A stretch of 19,423 bases of DNA from an uncultured Eubacteriales bacterium (GTDB taxonomy: Bacteria > Bacillota_A > Clostridia > Christensenellales > Aristaeellaceae): positions 1 to 19,423 of the forward strand of contig CACYNZ010000019.1 of NCBI GenBank assembly GCA_902775835.1, read 5' to 3'. The stretch's first letter is position 1. Each line of letters begins with the position of its first letter. The notes beneath the pieces are model-generated. The model did not search any database, was not told the origin of the DNA, and saw only the letters and a program-made list of their open reading frames with translations. Position numbers and translations under genes: made by a program. Shown here one piece after another: positions 7,334-14,309 of this stretch.

Positions 7334-8923
7334 ATGAGAAAGATTCTTGCTGTGCTGCTATGCGCCATGCTGATGCTGAGCTGTCTGAGCATCCCTGCCA
7401 TGGCAGAAGACGTGAAGGAAATCACCGTCTTCTTCAAGAATGAACTGCCCTGGGACAATATGGTTGCCGAAGCAATCACCAAGGCCACCGGCGTGAGGCT
7501 GAGCTTCGTATCCGTTGCCGGCGATGCCACGGAAAAACTGAACACCATGCTTCAGTCTGAAACTCTGCCGGACATCATTGCGATTGACCGCGGTGCTGCC
7601 GCCAACGACAACTACATCTCCAACGGTGCCGTCATCCCGCTGGATGACCTGATCGATCAGTACGCTCCCAACATCAAATCCCAGCTCGGTGCCACCATGG
7701 ACAAGGTTCGCAACATGAACGACGGCAAGGTCTATGGTCTGCCCTCCTGGTTCCAGGATGAAGTGGCTCCCAGCGCCGTATTCGGTTTCAACCTCCGCAT
7801 GAACTATGTCAAGGAACTGGGATACTATGACACCTATGTCGACCAGGGATACTTCACCAAGGATCAGTTTGTTTCCCTGCTGAAAGACTGGAAGGCAAAG
7901 TATTCCGAGATCAATGGCCACGAAACCATCGCTCTGTGCTTCAATGCGGACAATGAAAGCGCCACCCTGTACACCTTCCGCGGCATGTTCGGCATTGACC
8001 AGTATTATGTGGACGAAAACGGCACCCTGTTCAGCAACATTCGTGACCCGCACATGAAGGACATGTACGTGTTCATGAATGAGCTGTACCGCGACGGCCT
8101 GATCGACATCGACTGGCCGAGCTGCAAGAAAGCCCTGTTTGATGAAAAATGCAGCGGCGGCTATGTGCTTGGCGCTCCCGAAGCTTACTGGAACATCGCC
8201 AACACCGCCCTGCAGTATGACGCTGACGGAAACAAAAACGACGACAACATGATGTACCCCTTCATGGTGGTTGCTGACGGCGTGGATCCGGCCAAGACCA
8301 CCTACGGACCCACCTCTGTTCTGGGCTGGACCTACACCTATATTTCCTCCGACTGCAAGGATCCTGTAGCCACCATCAAGTTCATGGACTGGCTGATGAG
8401 CGAAGAGGGCCAGTATGTCACCCAGTGGGGTCCTGAAGGCGTGACCTGGAATTATGTGGATGGAAAGCGCGTGCTGACCGACGAAACCATTGAAGCCCTG
8501 AACGCTGACTTCTGGACCTATCTGACCGAAAACGGAATCCGCAAGTATGAACTCCTGTTCAAGTCCGGTATTGCACAGGACGGCCAGTATTATGATCTGA
8601 ACTCCGCATTCCCTATCATTACCGGTTCCCAGAATGTGGTGGCCGCCTTTGCCAACAAGTATCTCGGCGCTTCCGCCTATGATACCACTGCCATGGATGA
8701 TCTCTCCCCTGACTCCGGCTCCATGGAAGCCCTGCTTTCCACCAAGATCAGCGATATCCGCAATGCTGCATATCCCCTGATCCTGATGGCCGGTTCCGCT
8801 GATGAGGCCGCCAGTCTGTTCGATCAGATGCTGGCTGACTGCGAAGCCGCCGGTCTGGCTGATGTGGAAAAGGTCGCAAATGACAAGTATCAGGCCAAGA
8901 TGGCAATCTGGAATGCTGACTGA
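7334..8923 (+). CDS. Extracellular oligosaccharide-binding protein of the ABC transporter
   Basis: The 529 aa protein is a family 1-type solute-binding protein of the large LplA-like kind that captures oligosaccharides outside the cell and passes them to the two permeases upstream. Residues 1-24 are a signal peptide: MRK, a hydrophobic core, then AMA before Glu25, a good signal peptidase I site. The mature protein shows the periplasmic-binding pattern, for example TLPDIIAIDRG near the N-terminus and FMDWLMSEEGQYVTQWG further on. A Cys at position 17 sits in MLSC, a poor lipobox, so lipid anchoring is uncertain. AGGAGGT lies just upstream of the start. It is the last gene of the operon and is followed at once by a strong terminator. 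It is rich in Asp and Asn with many Tyr and Trp, as sugar binders often are; the ligand cannot be read. Confidence 0.93.
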   Translation: MRKILAVLLCAMLMLSCLSIPAMAEDVKEITVFFKNELPWDNMVAEAITKATGVRLSFVSVAGDATEKLNTMLQSETLPDIIAIDRGAAANDNYISNGAVIPLDDLIDQYAPNIKSQLGATMDKVRNMNDGKVYGLPSWFQDEVAPSAVFGFNLRMNYVKELGYYDTYVDQGYFTKDQFVSLLKDWKAKYSEINGHETIALCFNADNESATLYTFRGMFGIDQYYVDENGTLFSNIRDPHMKDMYVFMNELYRDGLIDIDWPSCKKALFDEKCSGGYVLGAPEAYWNIANTALQYDADGNKNDDNMMYPFMVVADGVDPAKTTYGPTSVLGWTYTYISSDCKDPVATIKFMDWLMSEEGQYVTQWGPEGVTWNYVDGKRVLTDETIEALNADFWTYLTENGIRKYELLFKSGIAQDGQYYDLNSAFPIITGSQNVVAAFANKYLGASAYDTTAMDDLSPDSGSMEALLSTKISDIRNAAYPLILMAGSADEAASLFDQMLADCEAAGLADVEKVANDKYQAKMAIWNAD

Positions 8924-8944
8924 TCCTGATAAAGATTGAACTGG

Positions 8945-8984
8945 AAAAAGGAAGTACGGGGCGAAATCCCTGTACTTCCTTTTT
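8945..8984. terminator. Bidirectional terminator between binding protein and histidine kinase genes
   Basis: AAAAAGGAAGTAC (8945-8957) pairs perfectly with GTACTTCCTTTTT (8972-8984). The stem extends by three GC pairs past one bulged base to a 7 nt loop. The flanking A and T runs give a U tract on both strands. It lies 21 bp after the binding-protein stop and 5 bp after the histidine kinase stop, so it serves both convergent transcripts. Confidence 0.9.
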
Positions 8985-8989
8985 CAGGT

Positions 8990-10798
8990 TTACGTTTTCC
9001 CGGCTGTATCCGGGCGGCTCTCATGCTCTGTCGCCTGATGCCGCATCTGCGGCAGCTGGTCCAGAGTGCAGTATGGCAGCCGGAGCGTTACCCGGGTCCC
9101 AATATCCATCGGTTCAATAGTGACACCGTACTGCGAGCCGTACAGCATCTGAATCCGCTGATGCACATTTCGTATTCCGAATCCTTTCTGTGCTTCCCCC
9201 TGAGCAGCAAAGATGGCCTGGATGGTTTCCCTTGTGATGCCCGTTCCGTCATCATGAATCGTGAAAACCACATCCCCGTCCTGAATCGTTCCGCATACAC
9301 TGATATGCAGTACATGCTCGTCTGCCATGGCATGATTGATGGAATTCTCAATGAACGGCTGCAAAATGACCTTCGGCACAATGGATTCTGCAATGGCAGG
9401 ATCCGACGTGATGGTTACTTCCAGGAGATCATCAAAACGATTCCGCATGATATAAACGTAGTTCTCCGTAAGCCGGATCTCGTCTGCCACTGTGATATTT
9501 TCCCGTCCCTGATTCAATGAAATCCGGTACATGCTGGAAAGGGATTCGATCATGGTTTCCAGCCTTGGATCATGATGCCGTCTCGCCAGCGAAAGCACAC
9601 TGGACAGTGTGTTGTACAGAAAATGCGGCTTGATCTGTGAATAGAGAAGCTTGATCTCTGTGTCACGCTTGGCAATCTCGCGGGCCATGACTTCCTTCAT
9701 CAGATAGTCCACCCGGGCTTTCAGTATATCGAAGGACACGATTGCCTGATCAATTTCATCGCCTTTCTGCACTGTTTCCTCTTCATTGGAAATACCATAT
9801 TCCTCCGTTGTGGAACGGATTCTGTTGCCAAGATCCCGGATCTTGGTGGTCATCCTCCAGAAAACGGTCAGGATAATCAGCATCAGAACGCCCACTGTAA
9901 GTGTCATGAATATCAGCATACGCTCAAATGTGGCATTGATGCTGCTGAGCAGGGTATGCATTTCTGCCACAACCATCAGTTTCCAGTTAAAGAGCAGTTC
10001 GTGCTGACTGTAGGCCTGGGAAGAAGTGATTTCCAGCGGCTGAAGCAGATCATCCTTCTCTTCTGCACTGTCCGCATAATGCATCTGAATCAGATCATTG
10101 CTTCCGAGCAGATAGACATGATGTGAACCCACGCCTGACAGGTATTTCGCAAACAGTTTTTTCTGAAATTCCAGCACAACGCCGAACTTTACGCCGCGGT
10201 AGCTGGAAGCACGCACCAGACAGAAATTGTCCGGACTCGAAATGGTATTGTAGGTATAGTAATCATCCGAAAACACCTGGCGCATGGCATACAGTCTTGC
10301 CGCACCATTCCTGGCGACAATCTCGTCATAAACGCTCAGCTTCTGAAATTCATCATAGGGCCGGATATAGGTTTTATCCTGGGAAATCGTGGGATTGTCA
10401 ATATAGAAGGTGATCAGGGTCACATTCTCATTCATCCCCATCAATGTGGCAACATAAGCGTTCACATAGGAATACAGCTGCCAGATTTCCATGGTATCTG
10501 CAAACTGCCTGACAAGATTCTGCCACAGATTGGGATCAGACACGCTGGTGTATATAATGCTCGACAGTGAACGCAGTTCTGACGAAATCTGGTTGGTCAT
10601 CTGGGAAGCCGTGTTCTCCATTTCCTCCATGACATAGCTTTTCATTTTCCCCTGCATGCTGCTGTAGAAGAAAACAAACACAACCGATGTGGTCAGAAGA
10701 ACGGAAATCATCAGAAAAATCAGTATTCTGTTGGCAAAACTGCGGCGCAGATGCAAAGCCTTCCGGTTATCATTCCTCCGAGGCATAATGCACCCCAT
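8990..10798 (-). CDS. YesM-like sensor histidine kinase
   Basis: The 602 aa membrane kinase senses an extracellular cue and phosphorylates the response regulator encoded just upstream. Membrane segments at about 22-46 and 293-315 flank a large extracellular sensor region (47-292, Cache-like in size). A HAMP-like linker follows. The His_kinase domain has QIKPHFLYNTL (388-398) with H392 as the phosphorylated residue. The ATPase domain has QPFIENSINHA (480-490, N485), DDGTG (516-520) and GFGIRNVHQRI (539-549). This is the layout of the YesM/LytS-type kinases that control sugar uptake. The start at 10798 has only a weak GGAAG; an alternative at 10786 follows GGGGTG and may be the true one. Either way it overlaps the end of the regulator gene, so the two are co-transcribed and coupled. 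Confidence 0.92.
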   Translation of the reverse strand: MGCIMPRRNDNRKALHLRRSFANRILIFLMISVLLTTSVVFVFFYSSMQGKMKSYVMEEMENTASQMTNQISSELRSLSSIIYTSVSDPNLWQNLVRQFADTMEIWQLYSYVNAYVATLMGMNENVTLITFYIDNPTISQDKTYIRPYDEFQKLSVYDEIVARNGAARLYAMRQVFSDDYYTYNTISSPDNFCLVRASSYRGVKFGVVLEFQKKLFAKYLSGVGSHHVYLLGSNDLIQMHYADSAEEKDDLLQPLEITSSQAYSQHELLFNWKLMVVAEMHTLLSSINATFERMLIFMTLTVGVLMLIILTVFWRMTTKIRDLGNRIRSTTEEYGISNEEETVQKGDEIDQAIVSFDILKARVDYLMKEVMAREIAKRDTEIKLLYSQIKPHFLYNTLSSVLSLARRHHDPRLETMIESLSSMYRISLNQGRENITVADEIRLTENYVYIMRNRFDDLLEVTITSDPAIAESIVPKVILQPFIENSINHAMADEHVLHISVCGTIQDGDVVFTIHDDGTGITRETIQAIFAAQGEAQKGFGIRNVHQRIQMLYGSQYGVTIEPMDIGTRVTLRLPYCTLDQLPQMRHQATEHESRPDTAGKT

Positions 10799-12308
10799 TT
10801 CTTCCGGGCAGCTGAAGACGGTAACTCATGGGCGAGACACCGTAAATGTCTGCAAATACCTTGCAGAAATACGAAACATTCCTGTAGCCTGTACGGACAG
10901 CGATCTCCTTGATGCGAAGCTCGGGATCCGCAAGCAATTGCCGTGCCTTCTCCAGCCGGACTTCCGTCAGATATTCATGAATGGTTTTCCCGGTCTTCTG
11001 CTTGAACAGGGCCCGGATCGTATTGGACGCAAGATAAAAATCCTTGGTCAGGGTTTCCGCGGATATGGCTTCCGGATAATGCTGGTTGATATGCTGAATG
11101 ATCTGACGGACCGTATCCTGTCCGTCCCCGGGGTCATTCTGAGCGGCATGCAGGTTCTGCTTCAGTGACAGTATGTACTGTTCCAGTGCATCCAGATCCT
11201 GCAGCTCTTCCAGCATATGCAGCATATCATGTCTGTCATACCCGGAGAATTCTGTACCGCCGGATAAATACGGCATTCTGTTCAGAAGGGCTTCACAGAT
11301 GGAATAGCACTCTGACACAACGCCCCGGCGTCCGGGTCTGAGCTGTCGGACCGAGGAAAACCAGTGTTCCAGGGCATCCGAAAATGATTCATCATCAATA
11401 TGCTTCATAAGGAAACGTGTGCATTCCTGAATCGTTTTTCCGGACTTTTCCAGGGAATCCGCATGACTGTACTGATAAAAGCCATCTTCCTTCAGCTGCG
11501 TCAGATCATGATAACGATCCCTGAATTGTTCTGCGCCGATCAATGGATTGCCATGCATGAAATAGAAATGAAACGAAACATTGGTTCCTACCGAATCGGC
11601 AAGTTCCTGCTCGTCCTCCCCGGTCATTTCGGAAAAATCATAGATGCCGTCAGCAGCCACGATATACTCGCCTTTGGACAGGTATACAGCACAGAAATTT
11701 TCACATCTGCAGGACAGAAAATACATCAGCCGGTTCTTGATCTCCGTGGTCAGCCATTTCACTTCCGCTGCGGAACGCGTATGGTAGATGGAAAGAAAAT
11801 TCACAATCTGAACACAGAAAACCTGCCAGCTTCCGGGGAATGTATCAATGGCTTCGTCATCCCCCATACCACCCACAAGCCGGATCAGCTGTTCCTCACG
11901 AAACAGACGCGCACCATATTCCGCACTGGAAATCATCTCCAGCCGCCGGCCTGCCTCCTGAACCGCTGAATGCAGTTCATTCATGTTGACAGGCTTGGAC
12001 AGATATGCCACTGCATTGAGCTGTATGGCGGACTTGGTAAAGCTCACGTCATCATAGCTGGTAAGGAATATAAACTGAACATGAGGATACCGCTTCTGTA
12101 TCTGCTCTGACATGGTAATGCCATCCATGACAGGCATTCTTATATCAGTAAGTATGATATCCACATATTCCCTGGACATTCTCCGCAGCACCTGAGCGCC
12201 ATTGCGTTCAGCAAATGCCACTTCGATATCCCAGGAATCCCAGTCCACATGGTTGACAAGATCTTCCAATAGAAGACGTTCATCCTCAACAATGCCTATT
12301 CTGATCAT
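10770..12308 (-). CDS. YesN-like response regulator with AraC-type DNA-binding domain
   Basis: The 512 aa protein has an N-terminal receiver domain (1-120) with the acidic pair in VEDE (7-10), the phosphorylation site D55 in LTDIRMP, and K105 in LSKP. A long middle region (about 130-400) has no motif I recognise. The C-terminal AraC/XylS double helix-turn-helix domain (about 412-505) carries the signatures SNTIRALFKQKTG, LLADPELRIKEIAVRTGY and SYFCKVFADIYGVSPMSYR. Proteins of this type are activated by a YesM-like kinase and switch on nearby sugar transporter and glycosidase genes. The start at 12308 is set by GGAGG 6 nt upstream; a longer frame from 12332 lacks such a site. The likely targets are the divergent region at 5111-5364 and perhaps the glycosidase promoters, judging from neighbourhood alone. 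Confidence 0.93.
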   Translation of the reverse strand: MIRIGIVEDERLLLEDLVNHVDWDSWDIEVAFAERNGAQVLRRMSREYVDIILTDIRMPVMDGITMSEQIQKRYPHVQFIFLTSYDDVSFTKSAIQLNAVAYLSKPVNMNELHSAVQEAGRRLEMISSAEYGARLFREEQLIRLVGGMGDDEAIDTFPGSWQVFCVQIVNFLSIYHTRSAAEVKWLTTEIKNRLMYFLSCRCENFCAVYLSKGEYIVAADGIYDFSEMTGEDEQELADSVGTNVSFHFYFMHGNPLIGAEQFRDRYHDLTQLKEDGFYQYSHADSLEKSGKTIQECTRFLMKHIDDESFSDALEHWFSSVRQLRPGRRGVVSECYSICEALLNRMPYLSGGTEFSGYDRHDMLHMLEELQDLDALEQYILSLKQNLHAAQNDPGDGQDTVRQIIQHINQHYPEAISAETLTKDFYLASNTIRALFKQKTGKTIHEYLTEVRLEKARQLLADPELRIKEIAVRTGYRNVSYFCKVFADIYGVSPMSYRLQLPGRNGVHYASEE

Positions 12309-12314
12309 ATGCTG

Positions 12315-12320
12315 CCTCCA
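12315..12320 (-). promoter_or_regulatory. Ribosome binding site of the response regulator gene
   Basis: TGGAGG on the minus strand ends 6 nt before the ATG at 12308. It decides the start in favour of a protein beginning MIRIGIVEDE, the usual receiver-domain beginning, over an upstream ATG at 12332. Confidence 0.85.
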
Positions 12321-12385
12321 GGCATATATCATTCTGATAAGCCGATCTCATGACGCATTTCATTCTGCACATTGCTGCTGGTCCG

Positions 12386-12394
12386 ATTATACCA
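12386..12394 (-). promoter_or_regulatory. Extended -10 promoter of the two-component genes
   Basis: The minus strand reads TGGTATAAT, a perfect -10 hexamer (12391-12386) with the TG extension. No good -35 is visible, which is tolerated by extended -10 promoters. The start of transcription would be about 70 nt before the regulator ATG. The rest of the 12309-12645 gap, apart from the terminator at 12569-12594, shows no gene or clear repeat. Confidence 0.6.
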
Positions 12395-12568
12395 TAGATC
12401 TCTTCCGCAATGATACTGTCCGGCATGGATTTGGAATCTGATTCAGCCTCATGATCCTGGCTGTCCCACCCCGGTTCATCAACCTGAGTATCGTGACTGC
12501 TCTGAGAATGGCAAATCGAGCGTTTATATCAGAACCTGTTCCAAATCACAATGGTCTTTTGGGATAAA

Positions 12569-12594
12569 GAAAAATGCCCCGAGGACATTTTTCT
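12569..12594 (-). terminator. Terminator of the GH39 operon
   Basis: AGAAAAATG (12569-12577) and CATTTTTCT (12586-12594) form a 9 bp stem. A CC/GG pair tightens the loop. On the minus strand the descending arm supplies the U-rich tract (CATTTTTCTTT). It lies about 50 bp after the stop of the FMN enzyme gene. The stem is AT-rich, so it may be weaker than the other terminators here. Confidence 0.65.
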
Positions 12595-12645
12595 CAGGGC
12601 AAAAACAGCATCCATGGAAAAACAGAATCAGCAAAATGCCTGTAC

Positions 12646-13512
12646 TCACATTCTGTGAATGACTGTGGGATCCATATGTGCCAGGTCCTCCACAGCCGTC
12701 CGGCGCATCATCGCCTGCAGCTGTCCCGTCATGGCACGGATGGTATCCCGAACGCCCTCGGCTCCCTGATTCTTCAGCGGATCCATGAGCACGCGGCCCA
12801 CGCTCACGGCATCCGCGCCAAGCGCCAGCGCCTTGTAGGCGTCAAACCCGGTTTCAATGCCGCCATCCACAATAATCTTCATGTCCGGGCCCACTGCCTT
12901 GCGGATTTCCGGAAGCACCATGACCGGCGGCACTGCATAGCGCATCAGTCCGTTGTGATGGCTCAGGATCACGCCCGCGCAGCCGATTTCCCGGCAGATT
13001 CTTGCGTCCCTCGCGCTGAGAATGCCCTTGGCAAAGAACGGGAGCCCGGCCATATGCACGATATCCCGGATCTCCTCCAGAGGCATGGCCCGCATGGGCA
13101 GTCCGGCCACCACGGAATCCTCCGCATCATTCACGTTGATGGCATGCTCAAAGTCCATGCCCACCGCCATGGCCCCGTGCTCCCGGGCGCACTGCATGCG
13201 CCTGTAAATCTCTTCGGGGTCCGCGTAGGGCTTGATCACCTTGATCACCTTTGCGCCGGTTTCCAGCACACGGCACAGTTCATCATTGTCGCCCATGCCG
13301 ATGCATACCGCCGCGCCGGCCTGGCGCGCGCCTTCGGCCATGCCCACCAGATCCAGATGGCTCAGGGCCGCCGTCATAATGGGTGTCTCAAAGGTTTCCC
13401 CCAGAAGCTCAAACCGGGTGCTGGGCATGCCGCTGCCCATAATCCGGCTCTCCACCAGAAGGGAATCCATGTACTGCCTTGCAATGGCAATGGAATCTCC
13501 GCGGTCACTCAT
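12646..13512 (-). CDS. FMN-dependent alpha-hydroxy-acid oxidase-fold protein, short and divergent
   Basis: The 288 aa protein has the TIM-barrel fold of FMN-dependent alpha-hydroxy-acid dehydrogenases (lactate oxidase, glycolate oxidase). Recognisable parts are LPFFAKGILSARDA (157-170) with the flavin-contacting K162, ILSHHNG (182-188) with the catalytic-type H186, IIVDGGIETG (213-222) and the FMN-phosphate motif AVSVGRVL (235-242). It is shorter than the usual 330-370 aa. The substrate-carboxylate arginine of the NHGGR-type motif appears replaced by L189, and the usual tyrosine of the QLY motif is absent around 89-95. It therefore probably oxidises something other than a simple 2-hydroxy acid, or works as a different flavoenzyme. 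AAGGAG lies 8 nt before the start, which overlaps the isomerase stop in an ATGA junction. It is the last gene of the GH39 operon. Confidence 0.82.
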   Translation of the reverse strand: MSDRGDSIAIARQYMDSLLVESRIMGSGMPSTRFELLGETFETPIMTAALSHLDLVGMAEGARQAGAAVCIGMGDNDELCRVLETGAKVIKVIKPYADPEEIYRRMQCAREHGAMAVGMDFEHAINVNDAEDSVVAGLPMRAMPLEEIRDIVHMAGLPFFAKGILSARDARICREIGCAGVILSHHNGLMRYAVPPVMVLPEIRKAVGPDMKIIVDGGIETGFDAYKALALGADAVSVGRVLMDPLKNQGAEGVRDTIRAMTGQLQAMMRRTAVEDLAHMDPTVIHRM

Positions 13513-14288
13513 GATGTGTGCTCCTTTCCTGTCTTCCGTATGCGCCGGAACACCTGTGCAAGCTCCTCCAGCGCGTTGTCACCAAACCTGTCCTGGTCCG
13601 CAAGCACGGGAATATTCAGCCTTTCGGCCAGGTCCGCAAACGCTGCCGCCTGCACCTGGCCAAGCCCGATGGATACCTCCGTCCACGCATCGCCGCTGCG
13701 CACAAAGTCCTTGAGATGCAGTGCCCGGATTCGTTCAAGGTTCCGCTGCACAAACGTGTCCGGATCCATGCCGCCGGCCAGTACCCAGCCCACATCCACT
13801 TCCAGTCCGATGCGGTCCCCGGCAAGGTCTGCCAGGACCTCGCATGCCGTTTTTCCATGGTAGGTCCTTGAAATGTCCGCCTGCTCATTGTGGATCAGAA
13901 TGCGTGCACTGTCCCCGAGCTTTTCCGCCGCCGCCCGCAGTTCTTCCGCCGCCAGGCGAAGGGAGGATTCCGAGAGGTCCTCCGGGGACTTTACCACAAA
14001 GTATTCAATCCCGTACGTCTCCGCCAGTGTTCTGAGCCAGTCCGCTTCCGCGGCCACGCTGCGGACGAACACATGACAGGAGGGAATGCACATGCCGTTT
14101 TTCCGGATCACCTCCGCCATATGCGGAATCGTGTCCGGCGGCCAGGCCATGCGTTCCAGTCCCTGTATGGGCTCTGCGCAGATGCACGGCTCCACCGCTG
14201 TGCAGCCCAGATGCGGCAGGGCTTCGAGGATGGTTTCCACCGGCTCCCGCGTACTCCTCAGAAGCCCGAATGTCTGAACGCCCTGCAT
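13509..14288 (-). CDS. Sugar phosphate isomerase/epimerase family TIM-barrel protein
   Basis: The 259 aa protein belongs to the xylose isomerase-like / AP endonuclease 2 superfamily, whose members isomerise or epimerise sugars and inositols with one divalent metal. Visible elements are a first strand MQGVQTFGLLR (1-11), AVEPCICAE (31-39), LIHNEQ (131-136), IGLEVDVGWV (160-169) and ALHLKDF (189-195). E163, D165 and H191 are likely at or near the metal site. The start at 14288 is chosen because AGGGG lies 7 nt upstream; the ATG at 14309 has no ribosome binding site and is only one base from the preceding stop. It sits between the GH39 and FMN genes and overlaps the latter by 4 bp. It probably acts on a sugar released by the glycosidase, or on its oxidised form. 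The specific reaction is unknown. Confidence 0.82.
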   Translation of the reverse strand: MQGVQTFGLLRSTREPVETILEALPHLGCTAVEPCICAEPIQGLERMAWPPDTIPHMAEVIRKNGMCIPSCHVFVRSVAAEADWLRTLAETYGIEYFVVKSPEDLSESSLRLAAEELRAAAEKLGDSARILIHNEQADISRTYHGKTACEVLADLAGDRIGLEVDVGWVLAGGMDPDTFVQRNLERIRALHLKDFVRSGDAWTEVSIGLGQVQAAAFADLAERLNIPVLADQDRFGDNALEELAQVFRRIRKTGKEHTS

Positions 14289-14295
14289 ATGCCTT

Positions 14296-14300
14296 CCCCT
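14296..14300 (-). promoter_or_regulatory. Ribosome binding site deciding the isomerase start
   Basis: AGGGG on the minus strand (in AAAGGGGAAGG) lies 7 nt before the ATG at 14288 and favours that start over 14309. Confidence 0.7.
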
Positions 14301-14309
14301 TTCCCGCAT

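Noticed and set aside
12339..12560. Possible small gene or small RNA in the gap upstream of the response regulator
   Set aside because: No short frame with a ribosome binding site was found, and only the extended -10 promoter of the regulator is convincing.
12574..13863. Plus-strand frame of 429 codons opposite the FMN and isomerase genes
   Set aside because: It crosses two coupled genes and a terminator, has unusual composition (many His) and no domain.
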